Assembly: GCF_021730395.1 (NCBI RefSeq)
Contig: NC_069367.1
Coordinates: 3,222,501 to 3,286,500, forward strand
Direction of reading: 5' to 3'
Source of the DNA: Mercenaria mercenaria
Lineage: Eukaryota; Mollusca; Bivalvia; Venerida; Veneridae
DNA: 64,000 bases
A program made the position numbers and the translations under genes. The notes beneath the pieces were generated by a model. It searched no databases, was not told where the DNA came from, and saw only the letters and a program-made list of their open reading frames with translations. Position 1 is the first letter of the stretch. Each line of letters begins with the position of its first letter. This document shows positions 48,452 to 59,832 of this stretch, piece by piece.

Positions 48452-50000
48452 CTATCGTCTAACCACTTTAACAAAGAGTCCATCTTTTGGTCTAAGAATT
48501 CCCCCTTTAGTAGTTATTTCCGGAGGTACGCTAAAATTAGGAGACCTTTCAATACGTGAATGTTGCAGCAGACGAACAATTGCCATCTTCACTTCCGCTA
48601 ACGCCAGTTTCATCCCAACGCAATTTCTCGGACCAGCACCAAACGGAATAAAACTGTACGGAACAATGGCGTCTTTGCTGTGAGAAGCAAACCTCTCGGG
48701 ATCAAATCTATCCGGTTCCGACCAGAAAAGCGGATTTCTATGGAGCGCATGCGTAGAAAACGTTACATCTTCCCCTTTAAGTAATTTAAGTCCTTTTATC
48801 TCAACATCTTGATTTGGTTGACGGTTAAAGCGTCCCGCTGGCGGATACATTCGCAATGTCTCTTGGAGAAACATATCCAAATATTCCATACTCAGAATTT
48901 TATCATAACTGATAGCGTCATCTCTCTGACCAATGACGTCATGGATCTCCGAAGAAAGTCGGTTCTGGCAGTCTGGATACGCAGCTAGTGAGTGTGTCGC
49001 CATTGACAACAAAGATGAAGTCGTTTCGTAACCGGCGGCCAGAAAGATTATTCGTTAATAATTATATCCTCATCGCTCATTCCATCATTTTTCATTTTTC
49101 GAATGATTTATCCTTCTCGAAATTCCAGGTTTACCGACATTTTCTGTGTGTCCATCATCTTGCTTCAGTAGATCATGATATTCGGCTGACCTCTCTTCCT
49201 TCCGGACTTTCACAGCTTGTCGCACTGTCTCGGTAAGAAATTTCATGGCGTCTTTGTTCAAACCCAGTCCGGATAAAAACATTATAACTTTTCTCTAAGT
49301 GCCTTGTCCGGAAACAAAAAGTTTAGAAAAATAACTGCACTAGTGATTCCAACACCAGAACTTTTGAAGCATTATTACAAATTGATCGTCTGCATTTTTC
49401 TGAGAGTTTCTTCATTGCCAAAGGCGGTGCTACAGATAATGTCCATCGTGAGAGGCCGGTGCTAACATTTTATATATATCAATCACGTGATTTTCCGATC
49501 GCTAGATTGTCATCCAAACAAGAGATAAATAATTGAGGCTAAACGTTTCAAAATCGGTGTCTCATTTTTATAATCTTGGCTGAATGACGTGGCTGAATTA
49601 TCGGACGCAGATATTTCCATTCATTCCTTTGCGTTGTTTTAGGGAATCCGCCATCTTTTCGGGTCTCTATGGTGTCTGCTCGGTCATAAAAATTTGGAAA
49701 ATTGCACTTATCGTGATCTCTCTCGGATTTTATCGGGTCACATATTAAAAGCAACGGGTGGTTGCCATAGTAACTTCCAAAATAAGGTCCATATCTATCT
49801 GCACATTTTCGATCGAAGTTATTTAGTCCTTGCTTTCCAATTGCGCTTATGTTGCCAAGAAATAATGTCGGCTTTGGCCCCGGAATTCCACGACGCCTGA
49901 AGTAACTTTGCTTGTACTTTGAGTAAACAATAAATGTTAATACCACAAAAACAGGCCAAAACAGCCACCATGGTACATTAAATAATCCTAAAAAATACAT
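48452..50000 (-). pseudogene. Intronless CYP3-clan cytochrome P450 pseudogene (probable retrocopy)
   Basis: Reads as a heme-thiolate monooxygenase of the ER membrane. Order from the N-terminus (50000): signal anchor WWLFWPVFVVLTFIVYSKY; proline hinge RRGIPGPKPTLFLGN; CADRYGPYFGSYYGN; C-helix RNEWKYLRPIIQP; then MDIICSTAFGNEE near 49440; FLSGLGLNKDAMKF near 49280; I-helix FLAAGYETTSS near 49020; ETLRMYPPAGR (ExxR); PDRFDPERF; heme loop FIPFGAGPRNCVG (Cys ligand present); and FVKVVRR followed by stop. The 1549 bp equals a full P450 of about 500 residues with no introns. Stops and frame slips lie at about 49540, between 49290 and 49380, and near 49050. The domain order matches CYP3A-like proteins. 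No poly(A) tail or target duplication was found, so a retrocopy origin is inferred from the lack of introns. Confidence 0.88.
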
Positions 50001-50438
50001 ATTTCAAGTCCAGATGGTATATCTGCTCTCAACGTAACGGATGTAAGAATTCAATAAAATTGTAATACTGTGGTTGCAAAATATCCTATCTTAAGTACGC
50101 TATATTTATACCTGTATCACCTTTATCTTTCCCTATTGCTTTACCGTTGTGCAATGTTATCTCGCTACACATAAGGCTAATCAATTGTGTTTGTTTGTTT
50201 TAAGACAATCTGTGATCTCTGAAACAATAATTCTGATTTTAATTTGATGTAAATGCGACTCGGTCACCAATGCCTTGTTTGCACATACACCTATTTTTCC
50301 TCCCGCTGTGTTTCCGTCGGTTCTTCCCAAAATTCCTGCCCGAATCAATACCTATACAGTTTTTAGGGCACTGTCCCTGGTTTTTAAGTTGTGCCTCTTG
50401 AAATTTAAGATGAAGTGCTCCTCACAACGAATAGGACC
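50001..50438. other. Spacer upstream of the P450 copy
   Basis: AT-rich. No promoter motif or second element that I can support. Confidence 0.4.
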
Positions 50439-50627
50439 TTTCTAACGTAATACGTAATTACCGAAACGGAACTACTGAATCCGTAAAATTTTAGGCTAAT
50501 TTGGTGGACTATGGGAGACCATTTTCATCCAATTGTAATGCAATAGTATTCTCCCTTAGGGACATTATTCTGCAAATAACATTTACGGATTCAGTAATCC
50601 GTTTCCGATTTACGTTTACGTTAGAAA
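50439..50627. mobile_element. Foldback MITE, 189 bp, about 50-bp TIRs
   Basis: Left TTTCTAACGTAATACGTAAT...GAATCCGTAAA and right ...TTTACGGATTCAGTAATCCG...CGTTAGAAA are inverted copies over about 50 bp. The interior of about 90 bp has no coding signal. Confidence 0.85.
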
Positions 50628-50778
50628 TGTCTAATAGCAAGCTGGCCCGGATAACTTCTCTTACAGTTTTAGAAGGATATATCGCAAATGTAGGAAGATC
50701 TCACTGAGAACAGAAAGTTCGTAAGTTGTCAATACGTACTTGAAATACACCAAATTTAAAAGTTATGCCTGGACACCT

Positions 50779-51031
50779 GGGCCCAGTTGTTCGAAACTTT
50801 AACCGGCTGTTAAACTAACCGCCGGTTAAATTATGATTCAAAACACTGGTCTTGATTGGATAAACTAGTACGATGTTTTGATTTTATGGTAAACATTTTT
50901 CAATGTTCGTAATTCTTATCTCATACATTTGTTTTTTAGTCTTCTAAAATGTCGAAAAGTAACCTTAAAAATTAATCAACCGTTTTTAATCGGTTTTTAA
51001 TCGCCTGTTAAAGTTTCGAACAACTGGGCCC
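50779..51031. mobile_element. MITE with GGGCCCAGTTGTTCGAAA ends, 253 bp
   Basis: Both ends read GGGCCCAGTTGTTCGAAACT inward as inverted repeats (about 25 bp perfect). A second, looser inner pair based on AACCGGCTGTTAA / TTAATCGCCTGTTAA is also present. The AT-rich interior has no ORF. This end motif is widespread in animal genomes. No clear target duplication. Confidence 0.85.
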
Positions 51032-52017
51032 GGATGTAGTTTAAGTTAATTCTCAATTATTGAGCTACATTTTGCATTTTTTTGTCAATTTATAATTATT
51101 GACTAGAATTTTGTTAAGCTAAATATATTGATAGAAGACAATGAGCGAAAATGTAGTATGCTTAAGAAATAATATATCTCATCCAGTGTTTTGTCGTTAA
51201 ATTAATCTTTGTTTGGAGTTCAAGATGCAGAAGGATTTATATACGTGGGCGCAGCCCGAGTGATATAATAATTACGACATATGGAACGACAAACAATGAT
51301 TTATTCAGTAGCAAATCACTTAAATGAGATATATTATTTCGATTCTAACCGTTACATCAAGGATTTTTTGTACATCCTTGACAAATAATAAATCAAATAT
51401 TTGCACGTTTAATCGGTTTCTTTTCAGCGCGCCGCTATGGCCGTTTGGACGCATGACGTATAATTGTGACGTCAGAACAGTGATTTGTTGTATAATAATT
51501 CACTGTTTTCTGCCTTCTTTGTTTAATAGGAAAATGAATCGGGTCGTGTTAGAATATTACACAACTTCACCAAATTATCTCTCCAATGGTTTCTTGCATA
51601 CTTGTGTTGTTATGATAGATACGAAGCCGACTACATTTCCAATTGTTACTTCGGTTATTCATTCATGTCATATGTGTACATGTTCAAATATTGCGAGAGA
51701 ATCTTTCATTTGTTGTATATCTATAATCAATGATATTTTCGATAAACTCGTTCATGGATGTAATGGTTATACAAGTTATTATAATAAATCTTTTTGTTTA
51801 ATGACACATAGAAGATTCAGCTAAATGCTGAGAGACGTAAAACTGATCATTAATTTGTTCAGCCATAGCTGTGCCTTAACGGTGTACTATTAAATGTTGT
51901 GTTTACTTTAGATAAACACACTTTGTTTAGCATGTACGTTTTCATGGTTGTTTAAATGTATGGCTAGACCAGATTTCATATTTAAAAATTTAACACTGTC
52001 TTCACATAGATGCCGAT
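51032..52017. other. Spacer with one unexplained ORF
   Basis: Mostly AT-rich. The plus-strand frame 51324-51824 (166 codons; an internal ATG at 51535 leaves 96) is the longest non-repeat frame in this part. It is Cys-rich (CHMCTCSNIARESFICC) but matches no family I know and shows no splice or start context that would favour it. Confidence 0.35.
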
Positions 52018-52600
52018 ATGTATTCATTCAGTCATGTAGAAGTTATGGCCCCTGACTTTATAAAAATTGGTCATTTTAATGTTGTGTCGCGCCTAGCTCC
52101 AAAAGTATATGACCTAGAGTCACAAAACTTTACAGGCATGTTGGTCAGCATGTGTAGTTGTGCACCTGGGGTTTCGCGTCCGGATTCATCCAGTCATGTA
52201 GGAGTTATGGCCCCTGACTTAGTAAAAAAATGGTCATTTTAATGTTGTGTCGCGCATAGCTCCAAAAGTATTTGACCTACAGTCACCAAAGTTTACAGGA
52301 ATGTTGGTCAGCATGTGCAGTTGTGCACCTGGGGTTTTGCGTCCGGATTCATCCAGTCATGTAGGAGTTATGGCCCCTGACTTAGCAAAAAATTGGTCAT
52401 TTTAATGTTGTGTCGTGCGTAGCTCCAAAAGTATTTGACCTAGAGTCACCAAAGTTTACAGGAATGTTGGTCAGCATGTGCAGTTGTGCACCTGGGGTTT
52501 CGCATCCGGATTCATTCAGTATTGTAGGAGTTCTGGCCCCTGACCTGGGAAAAATTGTCATTTTTGCTCCCTGGCCTTTTTGGCCCCTGACCTGGGAAAA
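52018..52600. repeat. Tandem repeat, unit about 163 bp, about 3.5 copies
   Basis: GTCATGTAGRAGTTATGGCC begins units at 52031, 52193, 52357 and 52520 (variant). Each also carries AGCTCCAAAAGTATTTGACC, TTTACAGGAATGTTGGTCAG and GTTGTGCACCTGGGGTTT. It is a known style of bivalve dispersed tandem repeat. The reading frames through it are by-products. Confidence 0.92.
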
Positions 52601-52659
52601 AATTGTCATTTTAATGTCATGTAGTGGGGGCATCTGTGTCCCATGGACACATTTCTAGT

Positions 52660-53440
52660 TTCTATGTTGCCTCATGTAAACAGATTTAACGCGACAGAAT
52701 TCATACTTCAACATTGAAAAAATAAGGTCGAATGATGTGTTTCTGTTTTGAATTTTGCTTACTCCATTTAAAAATAACCTTAGGGAAGACGTAAAACCTA
52801 CCTAAATTTCTTCCACAATATATAATCTAAGAGTGAAAGCAAAATAGAGAACTTTCACCGTGCGTAACTCAATATTTTTAAAGATGTGTAACTCTACCTC
52901 TTCTGTTTAAGTAGTAAATTCTCTTTGAACACCAAGAAATCGCTTATAAGATTCATTTTTTTCCATTTTTGTACAAAACATCAATAATAAGTCTTGAAAG
53001 AAGTAAAAACTTACTAGTAAAAAAGGAAAATAAGGGAAAAAAAAGTTGGTCTCAGTAGGGCTTGAACCTACGCCCCCCTAAGAATTGCAGTAAAAGTACG
53101 TTTATTGCAGGAATTGAATACTCTTCAAAAAGGAGGTTCTCTATTAGTGATCTAATACCTTAAGGCTCTTATAGGTCTTGATATTGGAAAGTGCGGATTA
53201 TGAATGTGTATGGAATATACTGTGATTAATTTTGTGAGGACTGACTTTAAGAGGTACATTCTATTTATGTTTTTCTGCTGAAATTAGTTGGTTAGATAGC
53301 TACAGTGCTCATTGTTCTCGTCTGCCATCTTAGCTGAGGCTCTTTTATAGCATTACGAACTATTATGTATCAAAAGTGGACGTTTGCACTAGTTGTTGCG
53401 CTCCATGATTTTCGAACTATACTGCTGGAAATAGATTGAG
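52660..53440. other. Spacer with tRNA-like fragment
   Basis: On the minus strand, 53045-53090 reads GGGGGGCGTAGGTTCAAGCC then CTACTGAGACC, a tRNA 3'-half/box B look-alike. No matching 5' half was found, so it is a SINE remnant at best. The rest shows nothing. Confidence 0.4.
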
Positions 53441-53770
53441 ACCTTCCCAATAAAAACATGGAAAGCGCACCAAAACAATCTCCTTTCTGTAATAAAAACA
53501 TGGAAAGTGCACCAAAACAATCTCCGTTCTGTAATTAAAACACGGAAAGCGCACCAAAACAAGCTCCTTTCTGTAATAAAAAAGCATCACCATTGCACCA
53601 AACATACTCTTTTCTGTCATAAAAATAGGTAAAGCGCACCAAAACTATCTCCTTTCTGTAATAAAAGTACGGAAAGTGCACCAAAACAATCTCCTATCTG
53701 TAAGAAAAACATGGAAAGCTCACTAAAACAATCTCCTTTCTGCAATAAAAAGCATCACTATCGCACAAAA
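53441..53770. repeat. Minisatellite, unit about 42 bp, 7-8 copies
   Basis: The unit CTCCTTTCTGTAATAAAAAC then ATGGAAAGYGCACCAAAACA repeats across the region. Two units carry AGCATCACCATTGCAC or AGCATCACTATCGCAC variants in place of the middle part, at 53584 and 53749, suggesting a higher-order pattern. Confidence 0.9.
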
Positions 53771-54038
53771 GTTAACTGCAAAATGTGCTGTAAGTCAAAA
53801 TTTAAAGGAAAGTCGCCTTTATCTTCAACGTTGATCCTTACGTTTGATAAAGTCAGTCTTATCAAAAGTTAGTTCAGTCTCATCTTGATATCTATTCACT
53901 CTTCTGCGAATGTTATCTATCTTCCATAACCGTCGAACCCCTTTCGGGGACGTAGACGTTTAAATGTCGAATGTAACTAGGGTTTGTTAAGCTTTTTTAC
54001 ACAAGATTTATTACAAACAAGGTTAAAGCAAATTTCTC

Positions 54039-54189
54039 TCATGATATCAAAATGTGTATACCATCTTCCAAGTCGAACGCAATATCTTCAGGGGTGTCTA
54101 TAGTTACACTTATTGGTCGTATGTTAGTTCCATCCATATTTCCGATCATAATTCGTGAAGTATCACCGCTTTCAAACCATGACATTAAC
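54039..54189 (-). CDS. YWTD-like terminal exon
   Basis: Acceptor tttctttcgtag. Encodes LMSWFESGDTSRIMIGNMDG, then TIDTPEDIAFDLEDGIHILI-S and a TGA stop at 54041-54039. Confidence 0.72.
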
Positions 54190-55756
54190 CTACGAAAGAA
54201 AAATAGTAAAATCAAATTGACTTATTTCTGCCTGTCTCAACAGGTTGGCATTACGAAAGGATTAAAAGAATGAGCCGTGCCATGAGAAAACCATCCGCGT
54301 AGTCTGGTCAGGATCCATGCTGTTCGCTAACAGTTTCTCTAATTGCAATAGGCTTTGAAAGCGAACAGCATGGATCCTGACCGGTCTGGATCCATGCTGG
54401 TCGCAAACCCACTATGTTGGTTTTGTCATGGCACGGCTCAAATGACAACGAAAAAGACCAAAGCTTTCGAATCCCATGGAGACTTTTTTACCATGCTTTC
54501 TGTGCGAGTAATGGCAAATGCACTGGCAAGCTGAGAACCAGCTTCTGCAATACATAAACCCAGAGACTCTTTCTAACGGAAAGTTGTTTCCTTTTTTGAA
54601 AAACTGGTCGATGGTATACCAGTATATGATCTTCGCATATAGTTCTTTCGAACATGGAGACATTTTCTGCCCTGTTTTCTGTGCAAGCAATAAAACCAAA
54701 GAGACTCTTTCTAAAGGAAAGTATTTTTTTCCTTTTTGCTTAACTGGTCGATAATGTAACAGTATATGTACTTCGCAGATATTCACATCTTGATTACGTG
54801 GAACATTAGCATCATAAACGCACCGCTAACATAAAATATATAACGAAAGACAACTATACACACACGTCATCCTTTCTTCCTTTAAAATCGGTCTAAAAGA
54901 GCCGGGTTACTTTGTAAACGATATCAGTTTGTGTTGTATAGAGGTTTGATAAATTTTGTGAAATCATTAATATCTGTGAGGGACTAATTTTCGTGAACTT
55001 CGTACTTGTGTCAGTCCTACAAACGACACTGACTTTATCATCCTAAAGGTCAGTATAAGGTGTTTGAATACGTACCCAGATTCCGGCATTAAAGCAATTT
55101 TTCCAATGTCACCGTTTATGTCTGTTGAATCAACGACAGTCGTCACATCAAGGGAAGGACTGACTATTATGATTTCACCTCCAGACGATATATAGATGTT
55201 ACCAGTTGATACATCAACTGTTACCGTGCTAGTATCATCAACACCTGCAGAATGAGATTAATCTGCGCTTTGTATTGAAGCTTTTTACATGTATACAAAA
55301 CGCAACAACAACAAACGGATACACGTCGGGTACTGCAGTTAAAATAACGTAGTCAGGTATTGTTTCGTATAATCTTACAGTATTGAACTTTTTATTTTGT
55401 ATTCAGTCTGTTATTTCTTATCACACTGGGTTCAGTGTTGGTCAATAGTCTTGTCATTTCGGATCATGGAGTCGTTTCGCCACTCAGTACTAAAAACACT
55501 GCTATTGCGAAAGTTATGGCCTGCTTACCTGACCGCACGGCAATTTCCTCTGTTGATCCGAGTCTCTTCTTTTTTACAGCGTGTTTAGCTATATCCACCC
55601 ATATAACATCTTTCCTCACAGGGTCATAGGTCAGCGTCGTTGGTACGTTAGCATCGTCGATTTCAATAGTGTACGGTGTCTTTGTTTCTTGATCAATCTG
55701 ATACAGACCACCCTGAACTGTATCCAAGATGACAAAAAAGTTGTCACTGAGAATAG
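54039..55756 (-). CDS. YWTD/LDL-receptor class B-like protein, three 3' exons
   Basis: Three minus-strand exons join in frame: 55756-55529, 55244-55076, 54189-54039, with GT-AG introns and phases 1 and 2. The joined 182-residue stretch has the spacing of six-bladed YWTD propeller repeats: TLTYDPVRKDVIWVDIAKHA (IWVD in place of YWTD), TVDVSTGNIYISSGGEIIIV, and LMSWFESGDTSRIMIGNMDG, the usual SRI...NMDG end of a class B repeat. Then IAFDLEDGIHILIS and a TGA. Such propellers occur in LDL-receptor relatives, extracellular and ligand-binding. The blades are divergent (canonical Trp/Asp partly lost). Upstream exons, which should carry more blades and a signal peptide, were not found. The last exon could instead splice on at gtatac near 54057. 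Confidence 0.75.
54271..54440. mobile_element. Foldback MITE, 170 bp, in YWTD-like intron
   Basis: Ends TGAGCCGTGCCATGAGAAAA and its complement GGTTTTGTCATGGCACGGCTCA form 23-bp TIRs with one mismatch. Inside, TCAGGATCCATGCTGTTCGC and GCGAACAGCATGGATCCTGA form a second perfect inverted pair around a spacer of about 30 bp. The sequence matches a high-copy element I know from clam genomes. Confidence 0.9.
54470..54790. repeat. Two-copy direct repeat in YWTD-like intron
   Basis: CATGGAGAC...TTCTGTGCRAG, GAGACTCTTTCTAAMGGAAAG, and ACTGGTCGATRRTRTAMCAG occur twice in the same order. The spacing between copies varies (179 bp to 139 bp) because of a deletion in one unit. Confidence 0.7.
55076..55244 (-). 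CDS. YWTD-like exon 2 of the visible set
   Basis: Acceptor attctgcag, donor TGG|GTACGT. Encodes VDDTSTVTVDVSTGNIYISS through GKIALMPES, one propeller blade. Phase-compatible on both sides. Confidence 0.75.
55529..55756 (-). CDS. YWTD-like exon 1 of the visible set
   Basis: Acceptor (tttctttttcag on the minus strand) and donor CAG|GTAAGC. Encodes ILSDNFFVILDTVQGGLYQI through LGSTEEIAVRS. It ends one base into a Gly codon. Confidence 0.78.
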
Positions 55757-55860
55757 CTGAAAAAGAAATACTACACCGCTGCATCTGCATTTGCGACAAC
55801 CTGTTTTAAGACGCAATTTCCTTTAAGGCAGCCAGTCAAATAACTCCCAGAATGGACTTT

Positions 55861-55889
55861 TTGGATCGATTGTCTCACAATCGATCCAA
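55861..55889. repeat. Perfect short hairpin
   Basis: TTGGATCGATTGT - CTC - ACAATCGATCCAA: a 13-bp perfect stem with a 3-nt loop, extendable by an imperfect ACTTT/AAAGT pairing. It lies 100 bp upstream of the first visible YWTD-like exon, in the presumed intron. Confidence 0.85.
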
Positions 55890-58744
55890 AGTTAACAATG
55901 TAGAAATTTCCTTACTGCAGACCGAACAAAAGTAGTGCCGTAGGTACAAACAAATAGTTCCGTGCCATACATTTATTTAGCCATCAAAATATAATTATTT
56001 TGCCACGACGGTATTTTCAGCTGTCGAACGTCAATTTTAACGTATTTTTCAGTCAGTATAATATACATTTCTGTTGTTTTTTGTTCTGACTGCGGTAATA
56101 TATTAATGCGCGAAAACTAGGTCATCGGACAAACCCCGAAGATATAAATAAATTTATTGGCTAATATATTTACGACTATTTTGGATTCTGGCTAATACAT
56201 TTACGATTATATTAGCATAGCATAGCGAGACACGGGAAAGTTGTGAGTTGTAAATATTGTGAATGAGAAATATTTGTTCAATTTTATAGATGTTTTCTTT
56301 TGGTTTTTCTTAATTATTCTTTCCGTCAGTTAGCGCTTACATACAAATGTATATATATTCCATCAAAATTTTGATACAGTAATGAAATGACGGCGCTAGG
56401 AACATTACACGTTACTTTTAAATCAAAGGTTCACTTTGAACAGCATGTTAGTATTGTTACACTTTACTATTGATTATTCTTCGCGCCTACTTCATAGATG
56501 TGTCACTCAGTTTGCATGCCTATATTGATTGACAGCAGTCGGAATATTGGCGGGTAGGCGCTATGTCTGCCCGATATAAAAATATGACCCACACCATTTT
56601 TCCCTAACGATTAGGCATAGTGTTATGTGTGCAAGACATGATTAAAAATCCCCTCAGTCAGTACCTAACCATTCATATATGTTAAACACATCAAAAACAA
56701 CAAAGGTCAAGTATTGGCCAGATGTCGTAAGACATGCAACTTAAATAAAATAATGTTATAAATGTAACCTGTTTGGCATGCCGATTTCAACGTTGATGAG
56801 TTTTTTGTCAGTAACAGTGAACTGCGTAAAAGACGGGTATCCCCAGTGACGAATAGACGGTTTGATACCTGATCGATATCGGACCTAGACATGATATTGG
56901 TCCGACTTAAAACCAGTGAGCAAAACTATAATGGTCTGACATCATATTTCGATATCTATCCTATAAAAAAGAGATATTGGTCCAAGGATGGTTAGATATG
57001 GACTGGATTAGATAACACTTTTATAAAGTGCTGAAACGTTTTCTAAACGGAACAGAAACTATTTCAGGGACTACATCTTCCGTTGGCTTTACAGACCTTC
57101 ATTTTGGAAATTTGTATAGAAATGTTGTTTTATTTTTTGAAAAATATATTACGTACTAGTAAATCAAACAATAATTTGTTTCTAAATGCTTAAAAGCATC
57201 AAGTTCAGTTAAACGGTCAAAAGTATTCATGAATGCAATTACGGGCTAATACTGATGGCGGGTTATGGTTTTATCGGTCACGCAAAATATTGCAAAGGGC
57301 TCTGTCTTAAGTTACTTGCAGTATTTTAATTCATATGTACACAGAGTATAGCTTACGGATAACAGATCAAAGGCTAATAAATATGTTTCGAGAAATAATT
57401 GACGAGGAGTATGTATTAAACAGTCGTATTGTTACATGCGGAGAAGGCAGTGGCTAGGTAACCGATTCCGTCAATGTCAAATAGCTAATGTTAATCGATA
57501 AATGCTAATCGTCAAAATCTTGTTGTTCTAATGTCAACCTGTCATGAGCAACCAGACTGTGACGCTACCTTGATTGGCCGCTTAATACAGGTCTGACTCT
57601 AAACTAAACTACAGATAATCAAAGCTAAAAACTGAAGTTCATTTGAAAGATATGCTCATGAAATTCATATAACTGCGATCCGTATCATGCTCAATGTTTA
57701 CATAAATTTTAATTTTTAAACGTCATGTGTAAATAACATACACACACATTTGATACCATTAATTGCATAAAAAGTTTATTCAATGAGTACTGTCTTGTTC
57801 TTATAATGCGATCTACTTTTGTCAATACGATTGCTGTAGAACTGATTGGACCTACATATTTACAATAGTTTAACTGTTGTTCTGTTTCCTTTTTACAGTC
57901 CCAATATTATTGCACATTCGGTAGCAAAGATGTTGACACCACATGTCGTCTGATGATGACTTTTACGGGATCGAATAAGGTTTAGTCATTGTATTCCCTG
58001 AAAGGAATGAGAGGAGAAAAGAAACTGGAAGACCTGGCTATCTGCAGGCCAATGCTGGCTGCAGGTCAATATTGAGTAAGTTCTGTATACTGTTACAGTG
58101 TGGAGTAAATTTGTTTTTAACATGTCCAGAGAAAGAGGATAGGTAGCTTGGTAATTAAAAAAAAACATGTTTAGAATATTGATAACATAAATCATCATCA
58201 CTGACAGTACGTATTTTTTGAGGAAACTCATAAGACAATAACAAAAAAAAAAAGAAGCTGAGCATGCTGTTTTTAAAACATGCTCCATTCAAAAAAGGTG
58301 GATTGAAATTTAAGGTAGGCTTAGATTCTATTGCTTTTCTATTGTTCAGTGTTGATGCTTTTTGGATAAGTCAGAAAATTTACAACATTAAAACAGCACT
58401 TGCTTGAAGGTCAGACTGACTTAGGTTACAGTTAAATGTATCTAAAGATCAGTGTAACTTGAGCTCTTGATAATCTTCAGCTTTACTTCTTTGTTTTTGG
58501 TGTTGCACTAAAAAGGCCAGCATAATTTGAGGTTTTACTGCAGAATTCAGGATGGTTGAACTGATATAAAATTTTAGAACCAAATCTTTATCCTTAAAGT
58601 TTGCTTAAAACATAAATTTAAATTTCAGAAACAATTTAAACAAATAATTTGTCTTTGCTCCAGAATTCTATCATTGACATTGTTTTACACAAGTACTTAA
58701 TATTAATGAATTATATTAAAACAAAACATTCAATATTATTACAG
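55890..58744. other. 2.9 kb without recognised gene
   Basis: AT-rich, presumably intronic or intergenic. Weak local repetition (CTAATAYATTTACGAYTAT at about 56160 and 56195; GATATTGGTCC at about 56894 and 56972). No exon of the YWTD-like gene could be found here by eye. Confidence 0.4.
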
Positions 58745-58851
58745 AAAGGTGTGACGGGTGCGTCTGCTGCAGGCAGGGAGGATTTGACGGTCAGCCAGAG
58801 GATTTGGAGATATACTGTAATGTCTTTAATGTGGACTTGCGTGCGATTTAA
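58745..58851 (+). CDS. Candidate Cys-rich terminal exon, unassigned
   Basis: Preceded by an acceptor-like attattacag. One frame reads RCDGCVCCRQGGFDGQPEDL then EIYCNVFNVDLRAI and a TAA. The cysteine spacing and the clean acceptor suggest a real exon end of a secreted or extracellular protein, but the segment is short and no neighbouring exon was found. It could be chance. Confidence 0.25.
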
Positions 58852-59356
58852 GTTTTCACAAGGGTTTTAGTGTGTGTGAAAGTATGTCAGTTTTCAAAAT
58901 TGAGCTATGACAATTTGCTCAAACTACATAACTCAAAGAATTTGAAGCGATCTTGTTGAGCTTTTGTTTAATACCAGTATTGGTGATATAGGCCCATGAT
59001 TATATACTGTAGAAAGTGAACAAGTTCACTGCTCGATACAGATAATCATATAGCTTGATCTCTGAATGATATTTATGGACCAAAAGAAGGCATAAAATAA
59101 AAACATACAGTAGTGATTTAAATTATTGATATTGTTAAACTAGATCTGGGCCTGTATTCATAAAGGACCTTAGTAAAAAAATTTATCTAGAACTTAATAT
59201 TCTTCAATTAAGTCAAAAACTTTTCACGCTCTTTAAATATTTCACAGCATGACTACAAAGTTGTATATTATACCAAAGAAAAATAGATTGGCAACTTGAA
59301 AGGCATATAGAGCAAATCTTGCCAACATCACATGGCAACTGAATGAGATCTCCTTT

Positions 59357-59412
59357 TAGTAAGCATATTTGATCACAATTGATCAAGTCAGCAAACGCTT
59401 TGAAATAAGAAA
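59357..59412. repeat. Direct repeat flanking inner element, copy 1
   Basis: AGTAAGCATATTTGATCACA...CAGCAAACGCTTTGAAATAA, repeated at 59833-59893. Confidence 0.75.
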
Positions 59413-59557
59413 ACTTGATCGTTTGTGTATAATGCTAATGGTACTTTTTAAATAATGTTATCCGTATTTTCTACACAGGAAAGCAATGAATTTTTGATTG
59501 GAAGTCTGAGAAATCAACAGTTGTTGAAATGGGCTCGATTCGGTTTATTACGCGTCA

Positions 59558-59806
59558 GTGTAACATTAAATACTGACCACGTTGAAAATTGACCCCATAG
59601 ATCCTTTTCAACGTTCAGAATTGACCCTGTCAACATTTCAACATCAAATTTTGATCAAAGGGTCCTTTTTCAACGTTGAGAATTGACCCCGTCAACATTT
59701 CAATATTAAATTTTGATCAAAAGATCCTTTTTCAACGTTGAGAAATGGCCCCACCAACATTTCAACTTTAAATTTTGATCAATGGGGTCAATATTTAATG
59801 TTACAC
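59558..59806. mobile_element. Inner 249-bp element: TIRs enclosing a 66-bp tandem repeat
   Basis: Ends GTGTAACATTAAATACTGAC and complement GTGTAACATTAAATATTGAC. Between them, three units of about 66 bp: AACGTTSAGAATTGACCCYG, TCAACATTTCAAYATYAAAT, TTTGATCAAARGRTCCTTTT. Confidence 0.85.
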
Positions 59807-59832
59807 CGGCTGTACCGCCAGTTTAATACTTC

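Noticed and set aside
52018-52658. ORFs of 74-82 codons over the 163-bp tandem repeat
   Set aside because: Repetitive by-products with the same phrase reappearing in each unit.
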